Assembly (NCBI RefSeq): GCF_958298935.1
Contig: NC_084943.1
Coordinates: 4,722,001-4,786,000, forward strand
From: Phragmites australis
Lineage: Eukaryota > Streptophyta > Magnoliopsida > Poales > Poaceae
Length of the DNA stretch: 64,000 bases
Direction: 5' to 3'
Positions within the stretch are counted from its first letter, which is position 1; every line of letters starts with the position of its first letter. This document shows, piece after piece, positions 22,770 to 32,472 of this stretch. The notes beneath the pieces are model-generated. The model ran no database searches and was not told where the DNA came from. It was given only the letters and a program-made list of their open reading frames with translations. The translations under genes were made by a program, and so were the position numbers.

Positions 22770-23387
22770 GCATGTGTAACAAGATACACTGCCGGGGGAG
22801 GTGGTGGTGGTCAGGGTGGAGGTGGCGGTGGCGGAGGGGTCAAAGGTGGGGCTGCCGGATCAGGTTATGGATCTGGGTATGGTTTTGGTCATGGCCAAGG
22901 TGGTGGAGCCTCTGCTGGAGGTTACGGCCAAGGAGGAGGTGGTGGCGGCGGTCATGGGCAGGGTGAATTAGGAAATGGGTTTGGTTATGGATCAGGGTAC
23001 GGTTCAGGGTATGGTCAGGGTGGTGGAGCTTCTGGAGGAGGCTTTGGGAAAGGTGGTGGCGGTGGAGGTGGTGAAGGACATGGTGACAGCAGTCATTCTG
23101 GCTATGGATCAGGACAAGGATCTGGTTATGGTCAAGGTAGTGGAACTTATGGTGGAGGCTATGGGAAAGGTGGTGGCAGTGGTGGCGGTGGAGGACAAGG
23201 TGGTGAAGATGGTCATGGCTACGGATCTGGCCATGGATCTGGTTATGGTCAAGGCGGTGGTGCTTCGGATGGAGGCTATGGACAAGGTGGAGGAGGCGGT
23301 GGCGGTGGCGGTGGCCAAGGTGCCAGTTCAGCCAATGGCTCAGGTTATGGATCGGGGTATGGTAGTGGCTCTAGTGGAATGCCATAG
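22770..23387 (+). pseudogene. Glycine-rich protein body lacking its signal peptide and promoter
   Basis: From 22770 the frame reads ACVTRYTAGGGGGGQGG and continues for about 200 codons to a stop at 23385-23387. The body has about 4.5 repeats of a ~39-residue unit of the form GYGSGYGSGYGQGGGAS, GGYGQGGGGGGG, then a short acidic or Ser/His spacer. Residues other than Gly are mostly Tyr, Ser, Gln and His, typical of structural cell-wall glycine-rich proteins. There is no in-frame ATG between the upstream stop (22707) and the body, and no signal peptide on this strand. The repeat frame itself is uninterrupted, which suggests the damage is recent or the locus is still selected. The first residues ACVTRY look like the continuation of the AARV found on the minus strand. 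Confidence 0.75.
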
Positions 23388-24065
23388 AGCCCAATCCTAA
23401 AAGAATATGTAATAATAGAACCCGTTGTTTATTTACATGTCGCAACGAATAATCACTAAGCCTTAAGATGCTTTAAGATGTCACACTCTATACTTGTTAA
23501 CGGGTGTCCTGTTCAATGTTTGTAATTTGTGAGCTGATGTGCATGTTGTACATTTTGGTATGTGCAAATGAAAATAAGAACCATGCCTTTTGTTTTTAGT
23601 CATGACATCGTGTGGCATCCTTGTATGTGTGTTTGTCTCCTACAATAAGAACAATGTTACTTTGAGAGAACGTCTGAGCTGAATTCAGCGTTCAGGTGCA
23701 GTTGAGCTACAAAGGCACTTGGATACAAACAGAGTTAGAACATTTGCCAACTGTTTGAAAAAGAAACAACCCAGATTGATTTGTGTGCGTCCGCTTTCCT
23801 ACTACAGGAGTCAAAATTTGCTAGCAATGGTGTCTTACACCTCTCACGGAGATAACGGACGACAAACATTGAAATAACAATTAAATAGATTGATGAATCT
23901 CAAATACAAATGAAAGTCTCGTTGCAAGACAATGAGCTAGCAATGGTGTACGTACCAACTCTTCTTATAAAAAGGTTCCAAACGAGAATTTCAGTTGTCA
24001 AATACTAATGTTTTCTTTTAAAAATATGTTACAAGTGAAACTCTCATTTGTTGGATTTATTCTAT
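23388..24065 (+). other. Probable 3' UTR and flank of the glycine-rich protein gene
   Basis: AT-rich sequence follows the stop, with AATAAGAA-type signals near 23574 and 23644. No other gene seen. Confidence 0.35.
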
Positions 24066-24560
24066 TAGAACATACGGCAATTTGGTTGCAGAAACCAGAC
24101 TCCATCTTTGCCTGCACTGCCATTTTGCACAGGATGTCTGGACTTGTGTTCGGCTGGAGAACAGATCAATATCAACCAGAGCGTCAATCCGTTAGTTTCC
24201 AATCCATAGCACAATGGTGGGAGGCCCCCGTAAAGGACACATCGAAAGAGCATCGCCACAAATCGTTATAAACATCATGTGGAATGTGTGGAAAGAGTGA
24301 AACGGACTGATTTTTCAAAACAAAAGCATGACGGTGCACAAAGTCGCGGTCCATGCTATGCTAAGGAGTTGATCAAAGGAGAGAGGCCTTAACGATGCAC
24401 TAGTTCTCCTTGTTTGCCAGTTGTTTTTTCCTCTTTTGTGTCCTAGCCAGTGTTTGCTAGTATGGCCAGTATGCTCCACTCTATATCCATTTTTTTTCCT
24501 TCTTAATTGAACGGCTGAGCTGGCTCCTGCCATTTCTATTAAAACAAAGTTGCGATAGGA
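24066..24560 (+). pseudogene. LINE ORF2 3' end (zf-RVT region)
   Basis: The frame LHLCLHCHFAQDVWTCV (about 24098) followed by INIMWNVWKE.NGLIFQNKS (24265) matches the zinc-binding tail after plant LINE reverse transcriptase, including the characteristic W-N-x-W-K-E-R-N motif (Arg replaced by a stop). The rest of ORF2 is missing on the 5' side. A different sequence from the LINE at 16.3-16.7 kb. Confidence 0.6.
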
Positions 24561-25640
24561 CCTGTCGACCGTATCATCATTTGTACAAAATTTCCAACAA
24601 AAATGAGTGCCCATACCTTTTCTCTATCTAGGTAAAAAAATATTGAAATTTCCAACAAAAAATATTGAAATTCATGAATCATAGGTCAATACAGTTGTTT
24701 TTAGATGGATACAACAATTTTTTAGCATTGGACTATTTAAATCCCTTTTGTTTCGAAAATGTAGAGTGGGCAATCCATGAAAATAATTAAAGAACTTTAC
24801 TCATGTTTGCAACAATTGGAGAAATCAAATCCGAATTTGCCAGTTTAAAACAAAACTATGTAATTCTAAATCAAAATTGGGTAAACTGTTTGTACAATTA
24901 ACTTTTAATTATCCTCTTGTTTCCACCTGCCTAATTACTCGACATTGTCCTGAGGTCAGACAATAATATATCAAATAAATCAGTAGAGCAAGAAAGAGTT
25001 AGCGAAGATGGTTTATTCATGAGGCCCAAGAAGATGGTGGTCAATACTCAGATTCTGGAAACCACCCAAAGCACGAGGTGTTAATGGTTTGGGGCTGCCG
25101 CAACGACAGATCAGATAGAAGATGACTACAAAAATGGGTGCGGCGTTGCCGTGCCGCTTTCTTCGGCACACTGGCCCGCATCAAGGTAATTGATTTTAGC
25201 TGGAAAGGAACTTCATAGTTTTTACTCAATTCTCATATATAACGCTTCAATTAAGTGGATAACAATGTTTAACATTAAAAGTAAAATAATACAGTTTTTG
25301 TCAGAAAGGGTAAGCACCTCCAAAAATCAATCATTACCCAGAGGCTACTGTCACCTATCGTCATGCGCCGGCTAGTGAACTGCTGGATGTGTACACTGTG
25401 TGTACATCCAATGTTGGATGATGACGGCAAAGAAAGCAACATAATGAAGGTTTTCACCAAACATTAAATGCACAATGTGGTTCCTTTCAATAAAGTCCCT
25501 GACGACGACCCTCTATACACACCTATTAGTATTATATTTTCTTAATATTCATAATTATTATTAATTATTAATGCTAACATTGATGATATTAGTCTTGACA
25601 ATATTCATGTATAGTGTGAAATCAATAGAAAAGCCGAGAA
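24561..25640. other. Unassigned sequence
   Basis: No gene recognised. 25498-25600 contains a block (CACACCTATTAGTATTATAT to TTATTAATGCTAACAT) that recurs at 29555-29635. A short palindrome surrounds TGTGTACACTGTGTGTACA near 25388. Confidence 0.4.
25498..25600. repeat. Dispersed repeat, copy 1
   Basis: It shares TATACACACCTATTAGT, TTCTCTTAATAT-like and TTATTAATTATTAATGCTAA with 29550-29640. In the second copy the similarity is followed by a sequence with LTR-like composition, so both may be ends of one LTR family; no termini were found. Confidence 0.55.
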
Positions 25641-25649
25641 ATCAGACAT

Positions 25650-26740
25650 AAATAGATCCTACACGAAGACAGTCATTTTGACTTCCGCATCTGCAGCACT
25701 GTGGGGACCACCACTTTTGATCAAGTGACGGCCATAATCGGCTTGACATCACCGACACCTCACTTTCCAACATCACACCTGCTGTCACTGACAACTTCTC
25801 GCTCAAGGTGGCCAGCGAAGACATTCGTCAATGGAATAAGGTCCGCAACCCCCATCATCGCCTTCTTCCTCGGATGACCTTGTGAGTCATCACCTGCATT
25901 GATGACAACAATGTCAATGATAAGGAGGTTCGCTGGCTCTTTTGTATGCTCTACGTCCACGCTACCATCAACCCGATGGAGTTCATCATCGAGCATTGGA
26001 TCCGCCATGCTCACATTACGGGGTGAGTTGGCATGGATCCTTACATGTGCATCATTGCATGCGCCGTCTCTGGCTTCTCCATTCATGGCGTCAACTACAT
26101 TCCAACCCGGATCATTGACGAGTCAATGACCAAGGGCCACTACATGTCCGGAACTGCAAAGAAGGGCTACTACATCAGCGACACAGAGAAGAAACTCCCT
26201 TGCCCTGAGCTCAGCCTCTTCATTGATGTCAAGGAGAACAATGTTCTCGAGGGCTAGTAGATCGAGTGCACCAAGTACAAGAAGCAGGTGCACGGGTCCT
26301 CTTCCTCAGCAGCAATAGAGACAAAGTCTCTACCACAATGGGCTCCATCCAATAAGGGGTTGGGATGGGTGGGAGCTTCCAATGCCACAGCTTGACTTCA
26401 ACCTAGTGACTGCTTTTAGAGGACCGCTATAGTACAACAAACCCTGCTTCAGTTCGTGCCTCCACCACAGTACCAGCCAAGTTCGGTGCCATACCACGTG
26501 TACATGCCACCAGGACCACCGCACCTACCTGAGGATCCATAGCTGCAAATGCAATACTTGTACCGGTTAGCAAATAGGAACATCGACTTGGCAGGCACCA
26601 TGACTGCCACTGCAGCAGAGTTTGAGTAGAATACTATGGACATGCAAACCACAATGGAAGAGCTTACTGCAAGGATGAATCATCAGTTCTTCACCCAGAT
26701 ATGGGGGCCTCCACCACTAGGCTTCCAGTAGGCACCAACA
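25650..26740 (+). pseudogene. Transposon-encoded protein of uncertain family, decayed
   Basis: A coding-like, GC-richer stretch with shifting frames: ITPAVTDNFSLKVASEDIRQ (about 25773), DNNVNDKEVRWLFCMLYVHA (25906), MDPYMCIIACAVSGFSIHGV (26033), MTKGHYMSGTAKKGYYISD (26129) and a Pro/Tyr-rich tail QFVPPPQYQPSSVPYHVY (26450). The layout resembles the gag-like or 'putative plant transposon protein' ORFs common in grass genomes, which consist of a helical N-terminal domain then a Pro/Gln-rich tail ending in a coiled region (TTMEELTARMNHQF, 26653). I cannot name the family with certainty. At least eight stops or shifts make it non-functional. Confidence 0.4.
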
Positions 26741-28292
26741 CGTGCAAAATAATCGGCCTCAGTAACTAGTATTTCACTCCTGTCATTTATTTTATCTTTG
26801 AGGTTATATATCTGGAGCTTTGTTTTGGAGAAATGATTTATGTTGCTATTGTTATTTCATATGCATTATTCTTGACATATAAATATCGTTCTATTAAAAA
26901 TGTGAAAAAAATATGAACATAGTAACACTGTTTCTAGTATCTAAAATGACTAAGTGGTGGTGTTTGTTGCTAGATTATGTGACTATGACCCCATAATTCT
27001 CTTATGATATATTGTGTCATTGCCTTAATCCTGAAAATAAAAACTCTAAAATGAAAAAATACAGGATGCTTTGAAAAAATATGGCACAACTTTATTTGTC
27101 TCTATATTACTCGAAATAAATGAGTTCTTGCCTTATTCACATGCACCAGAGCCATAATACAATCAAGTTGATTGTAAATCAGTGTTAATTTGGTGAGTTG
27201 GGTTAAGATTGTATTATGTTGGTAGGAAACCCTTAGCTGGTCATTCCTTTTGTGTATCATTCACTTGTTTGCTAGAGTTTTTATCTATACATTGCCTATT
27301 TACACTAGATTGGTGCAAACTTCACTGGATATGCCCCCTGAAAGCCAAATATCTCTTATGTGTTACACATCTTGTCCACAACCTATTGATATGATTTCTC
27401 ATCAAGCCATTGCATTTCTATAATGGTCAAAATTCAGAAGATGACGCAATCAAGAATTAGTCAGCACGGCTTCTTCAAAAGACTATATGATCGAGGACGA
27501 GCAAAATTTAAGTATGGAATCATCATGATCACTCCTACATGCTGACTAATAATGGAGAACTTTCAAGACTATCTGATCTATGTGGAAACTTCAAAGAGGA
27601 AATAAAGAAAAAAATGGTTATAAATGCAAATGAGGATTTTCAGAGCTATGAAGATAAAATTCAAGGAGCAAGCCCGCAATCGAAGGAAGAAATGAGAAAA
27701 AAGACCATCAAGCTTTTGAATAGTGTAATTGTTTGGCTGAAACTCATATCTTTCCAACCATGTGCAATCCGATAACGAGGACTTCATCTGTGCCTTGGGA
27801 TCAACCTTTTCCATTTGGATATGTCCACTTTTTAAAAGTGTGTATTCTCCCCTCTCGTATCATTGTGTTTCTAATGGCCTTTTTGACGAGCTTTCCATTA
27901 AATCAAGTAGAAATATATATTAGCTTGATAATATTCTGAGTTAAAGGTGAGATGACTGTTTACTTGGATAGTGTGCAAGAAGCTTTATTCCTTGGTATGG
28001 AAGAGATAAGAATTTTTGGAAAACCTTTATCTGTAAATCTTAATTGAAGAGTAATTTACTTCGGGAGATGGGTGCATATCAGTTGTCTAAGTATATTTTT
28101 ATGGTCGGTTCTAAGTTTATATCTACCCCCCACATTGTTTAAAGGTCTTAGAACAGGTGTATAAATCTTGAAATTTGGAAATTATAAAGTAGAATGGATA
28201 TATGTATGTTCTTGATGAATGCAGGTGGATGACATGATTGCAATGCTGATATTCTATTGAGAGAATTTCGGTACTTGGATTTGCTCAGGGCA
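26741..28292. other. Unassigned AT-rich sequence
   Basis: A lysine-rich frame of 78 codons at 27539-27775 (MLTNNGELSRLSDLCGNFKE...) is the longest. It has no domain I know, and no flanking gene structure. No other signal. Confidence 0.35.
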
Positions 28293-29506
28293 CAGTGGTG
28301 GGCCTAGCATTTTCAAATTGGGTGTACATAATTAAAAAAATTTGTTTGATAACCATAAATATTAAACAATGACAAAATCCATTATGATGTCAAAGAAATA
28401 TGTGAAAGATATCAATTATGATGCACCGGATGTCCAGATCACAAACTCCTCAGATAATTGCCTTATTGGCCATGTATTATGACCTCTGAAAAGGTAGCAA
28501 GCTCTGTTTTAATTTTCTCCCTATCTGCCTCACCTTCTTCTACGGCCAATTGGTCATCACCCCAAGCACCTCTTTCTTTAATCTTTATCTTCATATTCTT
28601 ATCTGTTGTCGGTTGGAATATGAATAATGTGAAACTGTAGCATTAGCACATAGAAGGATTTGGACAATGTCCACGATGATGACCATTGTTGCAGTTGTAG
28701 CAAACTAGCAAAGCATCTCTAGTTGTGGATTATTGGGCATAACACTATAACAGTGAGAATACATATTTAATTTAAGGGGACGAAAACCAAACCTTCAGAG
28801 CAGCCACCTTCCTCCACCAAGGACATCGCGCCCATTGCATCTCTCGCGCCCAGCAGCCCAGTTCTGCACGCGTGCGCCGATCTACTCACACACCGTGAAG
28901 CTCTGCGAATGTCCTGCTAGCACTCCTCCGCGCCGCGCGAAACACTCGAATGTCTGCCGCCGACCAATTCCATTTTCCCTTCCGAGTGCGCCCCCTCTCC
29001 CTCAATCGCGTAGGAGCTGGCGCCGAGTAAGAGAGCTCCGTCGCCCGAGCCTACCTGCGCCGAGCGAAGCCGCGCCGGTGTGTGCATCCCCGCCGGCGCG
29101 TCGCTCAGCCGCGTGCCACGCCTCCTCGTGAAATTGACCAGGATACCGGCTCGGCTAGCGCCTCCACATCGTCGCACCCCGCCTCGCTAGTGCTCGCATC
29201 GCCGCCGCTAGGCGTGGTGCCTTCGCCCTCCATCTCGACTCGTGCGTGCTTGCTTTCGGCCGTTTGGGGCTACAGTTGAAGTGGCCTGGTCATTTGGGGC
29301 TTCGGGCGTCTGTTCTGTTAGGCCGTGGAAGTAGCTTTGGACGTAGTTGGGCTTTGGACGTAGCTGGCCTGGCAGGCCGCTGGGCATTGGATTGGTCGAT
29401 TGGGCCACCGGGACGGTGGGGCAGCTGGGCCGCTGATATATACTAAATTTTTTTAAAAATTTTTGGTGTACATCCATACACCCATGACCCAACGTGGGTC
29501 CATTTC
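28293..29506. mobile_element. Possible transposon carrying a GC-rich gene-like insert
   Basis: The left side CAGTGGTGGGCCTAGC... GGGTGTACATAATTAAAAAA (28293) resembles, in inverse, the right side AAAATTTTTGGTGTACATCC ... GGGTCCATTTC (29450-29506). Both look like the common grass 'CAGTGGCGGA(C/G)CCA' element ends. Between them 28790-29440 is a sharp GC island with TCTCGCGCC, CCGCCGGCG and frames up to about 95 codons but no recognised domain; it could be a captured promoter and first exon. No matching target duplication was found, so the borders are tentative. Confidence 0.4.
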
Positions 29507-29549
29507 TATTAGGGTAGATGAAAGTTTAAACATGGGAGAGTTTGATGAC

Positions 29550-29640
29550 GCTTAATATACACACCTATTAGTGTCATGTTCTCTTAATATATTGCTGATT
29601 ATTTGTCCTTATTATTAATTATTAATGCTAACATGACAAT
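29550..29640. repeat. Dispersed repeat, copy 2
   Basis: Matches 25498-25600 as described for that copy. 29640-30700 downstream has an LTR-like flavour (CCCGACACGTGTCCTGGAGG, GAGTATAAAGGGAAC near 30031) but no TG...CA limits with a target duplication were found, and no gene is seen up to the Mutator-like element. Confidence 0.5.
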
Positions 29641-30709
29641 GCTAAATATCCTAAAATATTTCTAGGGTATTACAATCATTGCCCATCTATGATGTCTTAT
29701 GCAATCTGGACCCGACACGTGTCCTGGAGGGGTCCACATCAAGCCCTCCATCGGGGCTACTAGTGCTCCCCTTCTGATTATCCCTTGGTTAGGTTCTGGC
29801 TAACTCACAGGCTCCTCCTCAGATGAGCCTTTGCTATATCACCGAAGGTCCTTGCGCCGCCTCCCTTTGGCCTCTAGGCTTCGTTGTACCCTTCATCCTT
29901 CGGGCCTCACCACGTCCCTTTATCCTTTGTTCCTCGCCTCCAGGCTTCGTCCCTTGGGCTTCTCTACCGCTTCCGCTCTTTGGTTCTCATGTTCTGGATA
30001 CGTTGTACCTTCTTGAGCCTAACCCCTGCAGAGTATAAAGGGAACATCTCTGCCTTGACGTTAGCCTCGCTACTTTGCCTTTTGGATTGACTGTTGTGGC
30101 CGAAGGCAGTGAACAGGGACCCACATGGTACTACTCCCCTAACATGCCTTCAACTTTAACTTTATTTATCTAGACTAGTTTAAGCTAGTTTAGACGATCT
30201 AATTAGACCGCAAGGCTCTAATTAGATCAGGGTTCATGGAACTACTGCCATCAAAGTATGCTAAGATGGTGATTATATCTTATGCTTTTTGAAGTATCAA
30301 TAGCTTTTATATTTAAGATCTGCAATCTTGTGTTGCTTTTCGGTCCTAATTATCATGTGTGTTATTTATCCTTCATCTTTTCTCAAGCTCATATTCAACG
30401 AACTAGCGTGATAGTTAACGTGTGAGCTAAACTAGGTAAACTAGCTACACATTGATCATTCTCAAGCTCATATTCAACAAACAGCTAATGGTATGCATAC
30501 CCTACCTACGTGACACCTTTGGGAGGCGAAACATGAGGGCTTAGTAGGTGATAATCGATGGGAATTAATAGAGTTAAAGAAGCTGATCATATATTATGTA
30601 TAGATATCTTTATGTTAAGAACCGTAACTATTTGCTATTGAGATAATACTTATTATATATCTTTCTAAGGCTTGAAAAATTATCTAGCCTTCTATGGAAT
30701 TGCTTTTAT
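29641..30709. other. Unassigned sequence left of the Mutator-like element
   Basis: No gene recognised. A direct repeat ATTCTCAAGCTCATATTCAAC-like (30383 and 30459) is present. Confidence 0.35.
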
Positions 30710-31169
30710 TAATAGAATGGAAAAGGTCCATTTTTGGCCCCTCAACTATTGAGTTTGTCTGATTTTGACCCCGAACTACAAAACTGTGTAACTCTAACCT
30801 TCAACTATCAATTTCGGTTCAATTTGTACCCCGAGCTCATCCAAAGCGGTTTTAGGTGACATGGCTGCGGTTTGGACTCCAACCTGGATTTTTTTGCCAC
30901 CTCGGCGATGACACAAATAAAAATCTTCGTTCTAGTGAAGCCAAAAGACCAAAATGCCCATAACCATACTTATCCCCTGCCTTCAATCTGCTCCAACCAC
31001 CACTGCCTATCTACCTCTTCCTAAGCCGCCACCCATGTGTCCTTCCCACCAGTCTCCTGCTCTTCCCAGGCCACCCTCCTGCTCGCACCACCGCCTCTTA
31101 TTTCCTTATCGGGAATCCTCCTACCTCCACTGTCATGGGACGAGCCTGAGCCACTATGGAAGAAGGCAA

Positions 31170-31450
31170 TAACAGGCACACGTGACCGGCCATGAGGAAG
31201 AAGCCAGCGCCGGTGGCTGCTCGAGAAGCTTGTACATGGAGCTGCTTCAGAACAGCATCCGAGTCATCCGCGCCTAGGTCGCTAAACCAACATCCGCTTG
31301 TTTGAGCCTCGCCCACCTTGATGCGCTCCACGCCGTGCTCGCCGAGCTCCTCATCCACCCTGAGGCATGCGTTGCTCTCCAAAGTGGCTCCGCCACCGCA
31401 GACCAACTCCTCGATGGCTTCCTCGTCCTCGCCAATGTTGTATATCATTC
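31170..31450 (+). pseudogene. Captured gene fragment, possibly DUF241-like
   Basis: In one frame: RSLYMELLQNSIRVIRA (31221), then LSLAHLDALHAVLAELLIHP (31302), ACVALQSGSATADQLLDGFL (31362), VLANV. The pattern L..L..L...LL.HP...AL....AD.LLDGFL.LA resembles the plant DUF241 family of helical proteins; that match is from memory and weak. A run of TTC codons follows (31461-31490). It is a fragment inside the MULE, without its own start or end. Confidence 0.35.
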
Positions 31451-31562
31451 CCTCTTTCCTTTCTTCTTCTTCTTCTTCTTCTTTCTTCACGCCGAAGTAG
31501 AGCAGGAGCTTAAGCCCCCCGCTCATCGCAATGCTAGAGGTGGTGGGCACAACACTAATGGT

Positions 31563-31800
31563 TGTGCTATATGCGCGCTTGGTGAGCCGACAACACCTTC
31601 TCGGCCTACTACGGTGTCGACGATGTGGCCATCAAGTTGCTCCCCTTAGCGCAGTTTCTAGAAACGATGTCATGTGGCTGCTAGAGTTCACCGACGGTGA
31701 TGAGCTCCATGCGATGCCGTTGTGCGTGCATGCCTTCCACGCCGACTGCATTGACATCTGGCTCCATGCGCACGCTTCCAACCCACTCTGTCATGCCTAG
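31563..31800 (+). pseudogene. Captured RING-H2 finger (ATL-type) fragment
   Basis: CAICA at 31563 gives the first Cys pair. After about 100 bp in another frame, LLEFTDGDELHAMPLCVHAF (31680) and HADCIDIWLHAHASNPLCHA follow to a stop at 31798. This is the ATL E3 ubiquitin-ligase pattern C-x2-C..LP-x-C-x-H-x-FH-x2-CI-x2-WL-x4-C-P-x-C. The seventh metal ligand is Asn instead of Cys (SNPLC), and a frame change separates the first pair from the rest, so no zinc-binding RING can form. The intervening 100 bp begins GGTGAG and ends near TTTCTAG; it might be read as an intron, but ATL genes normally have none. Confidence 0.65.
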
Positions 31801-32467
31801 ATCCCCTCTCCCGTCACCTGCTTCGATGACCTCCTCTTCTTCCACCTAGTCCCACCGTCCCTCTTGACGGACTAGCTTGCCCAGGGTGGTGTCACCCGGT
31901 GGCATGTGACTGCGGTGAGGGGATCGATGGCGGCCGCTTTGGGTGGATAGCAATGTCAAGCTCCGGTGGTCATGGACGGCAGGGTGGCGGGGCCTCGGCA
32001 CCGCACGATCATGGTGGAGCCAAAGGTGATCTCAGCTTGGCCCAAGATGGCGCAGAGAGGCATGGCAATAGTGAACATCGACGATTGAGGGTGGAGATCA
32101 TCACAGCGGCTCTACGATGGATGATGAATGAAGGTGCTCTCACGCGTGTTCCTAGCAGCGGCGTGGTGCTCTAGACATGAAGACGCGACGCGAGACTCCC
32201 CACTGGAGGAGAAAAACGTGGGCGCTCCCTCACCGGAGTGGGAGAAGACGATCTTAGCGGCAGTGATTTGGGCACGGAGAGCGAGAGAGAGCAGTGGACG
32301 CATGCGGAAAGGGTGCGTCGAGGTCGGAGGCGCCCTTTTATAGCCGCTAAAAGGAGCGGAGCAATCGGACGACGATGGCAGCCGTACAAGGTCACCGAAG
32401 CGGGAGGACATGGTGGCGTCAACTAGACAAAATGGGAGGAGGGCATGTGAATGGCTACGTGGCATTG
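31801..32467. other. GC-rich captured sequence inside the MULE, origin unknown
   Basis: Frames of 90-120 codons occur on both strands (for example 32112-32480 minus), a sign of GC-rich composition rather than coding. I recognise no domain. The rest up to 32472 precedes the solo LTR. Confidence 0.4.
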
Positions 32468-32472
32468 CTAAG

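Noticed and set aside
22763..23400. Long alternative frames over the glycine-rich body (Trp/Arg-rich 22763-22966, Val/Met-rich 22975-23400, and a minus-strand Thr/Ala-rich frame)
   Set aside because: They are out-of-frame readings of GGN-rich repeats. The Gly frame ends naturally at 23385 and matches a known protein type.
29543..30143. Solo LTR from TGATGACG to CCCCTAACA
   Set aside because: The TG...CA ends exist, but the flanking 5-mers (GAGTT and TGCCT) do not match and no related full copy is in the window.
31302..31649. 115-codon frame with a run of Phe residues as a protein gene
   Set aside because: The Phe run is a TTC microsatellite; the frame joins unrelated captured pieces inside the Pack-MULE and breaks the RING motif.
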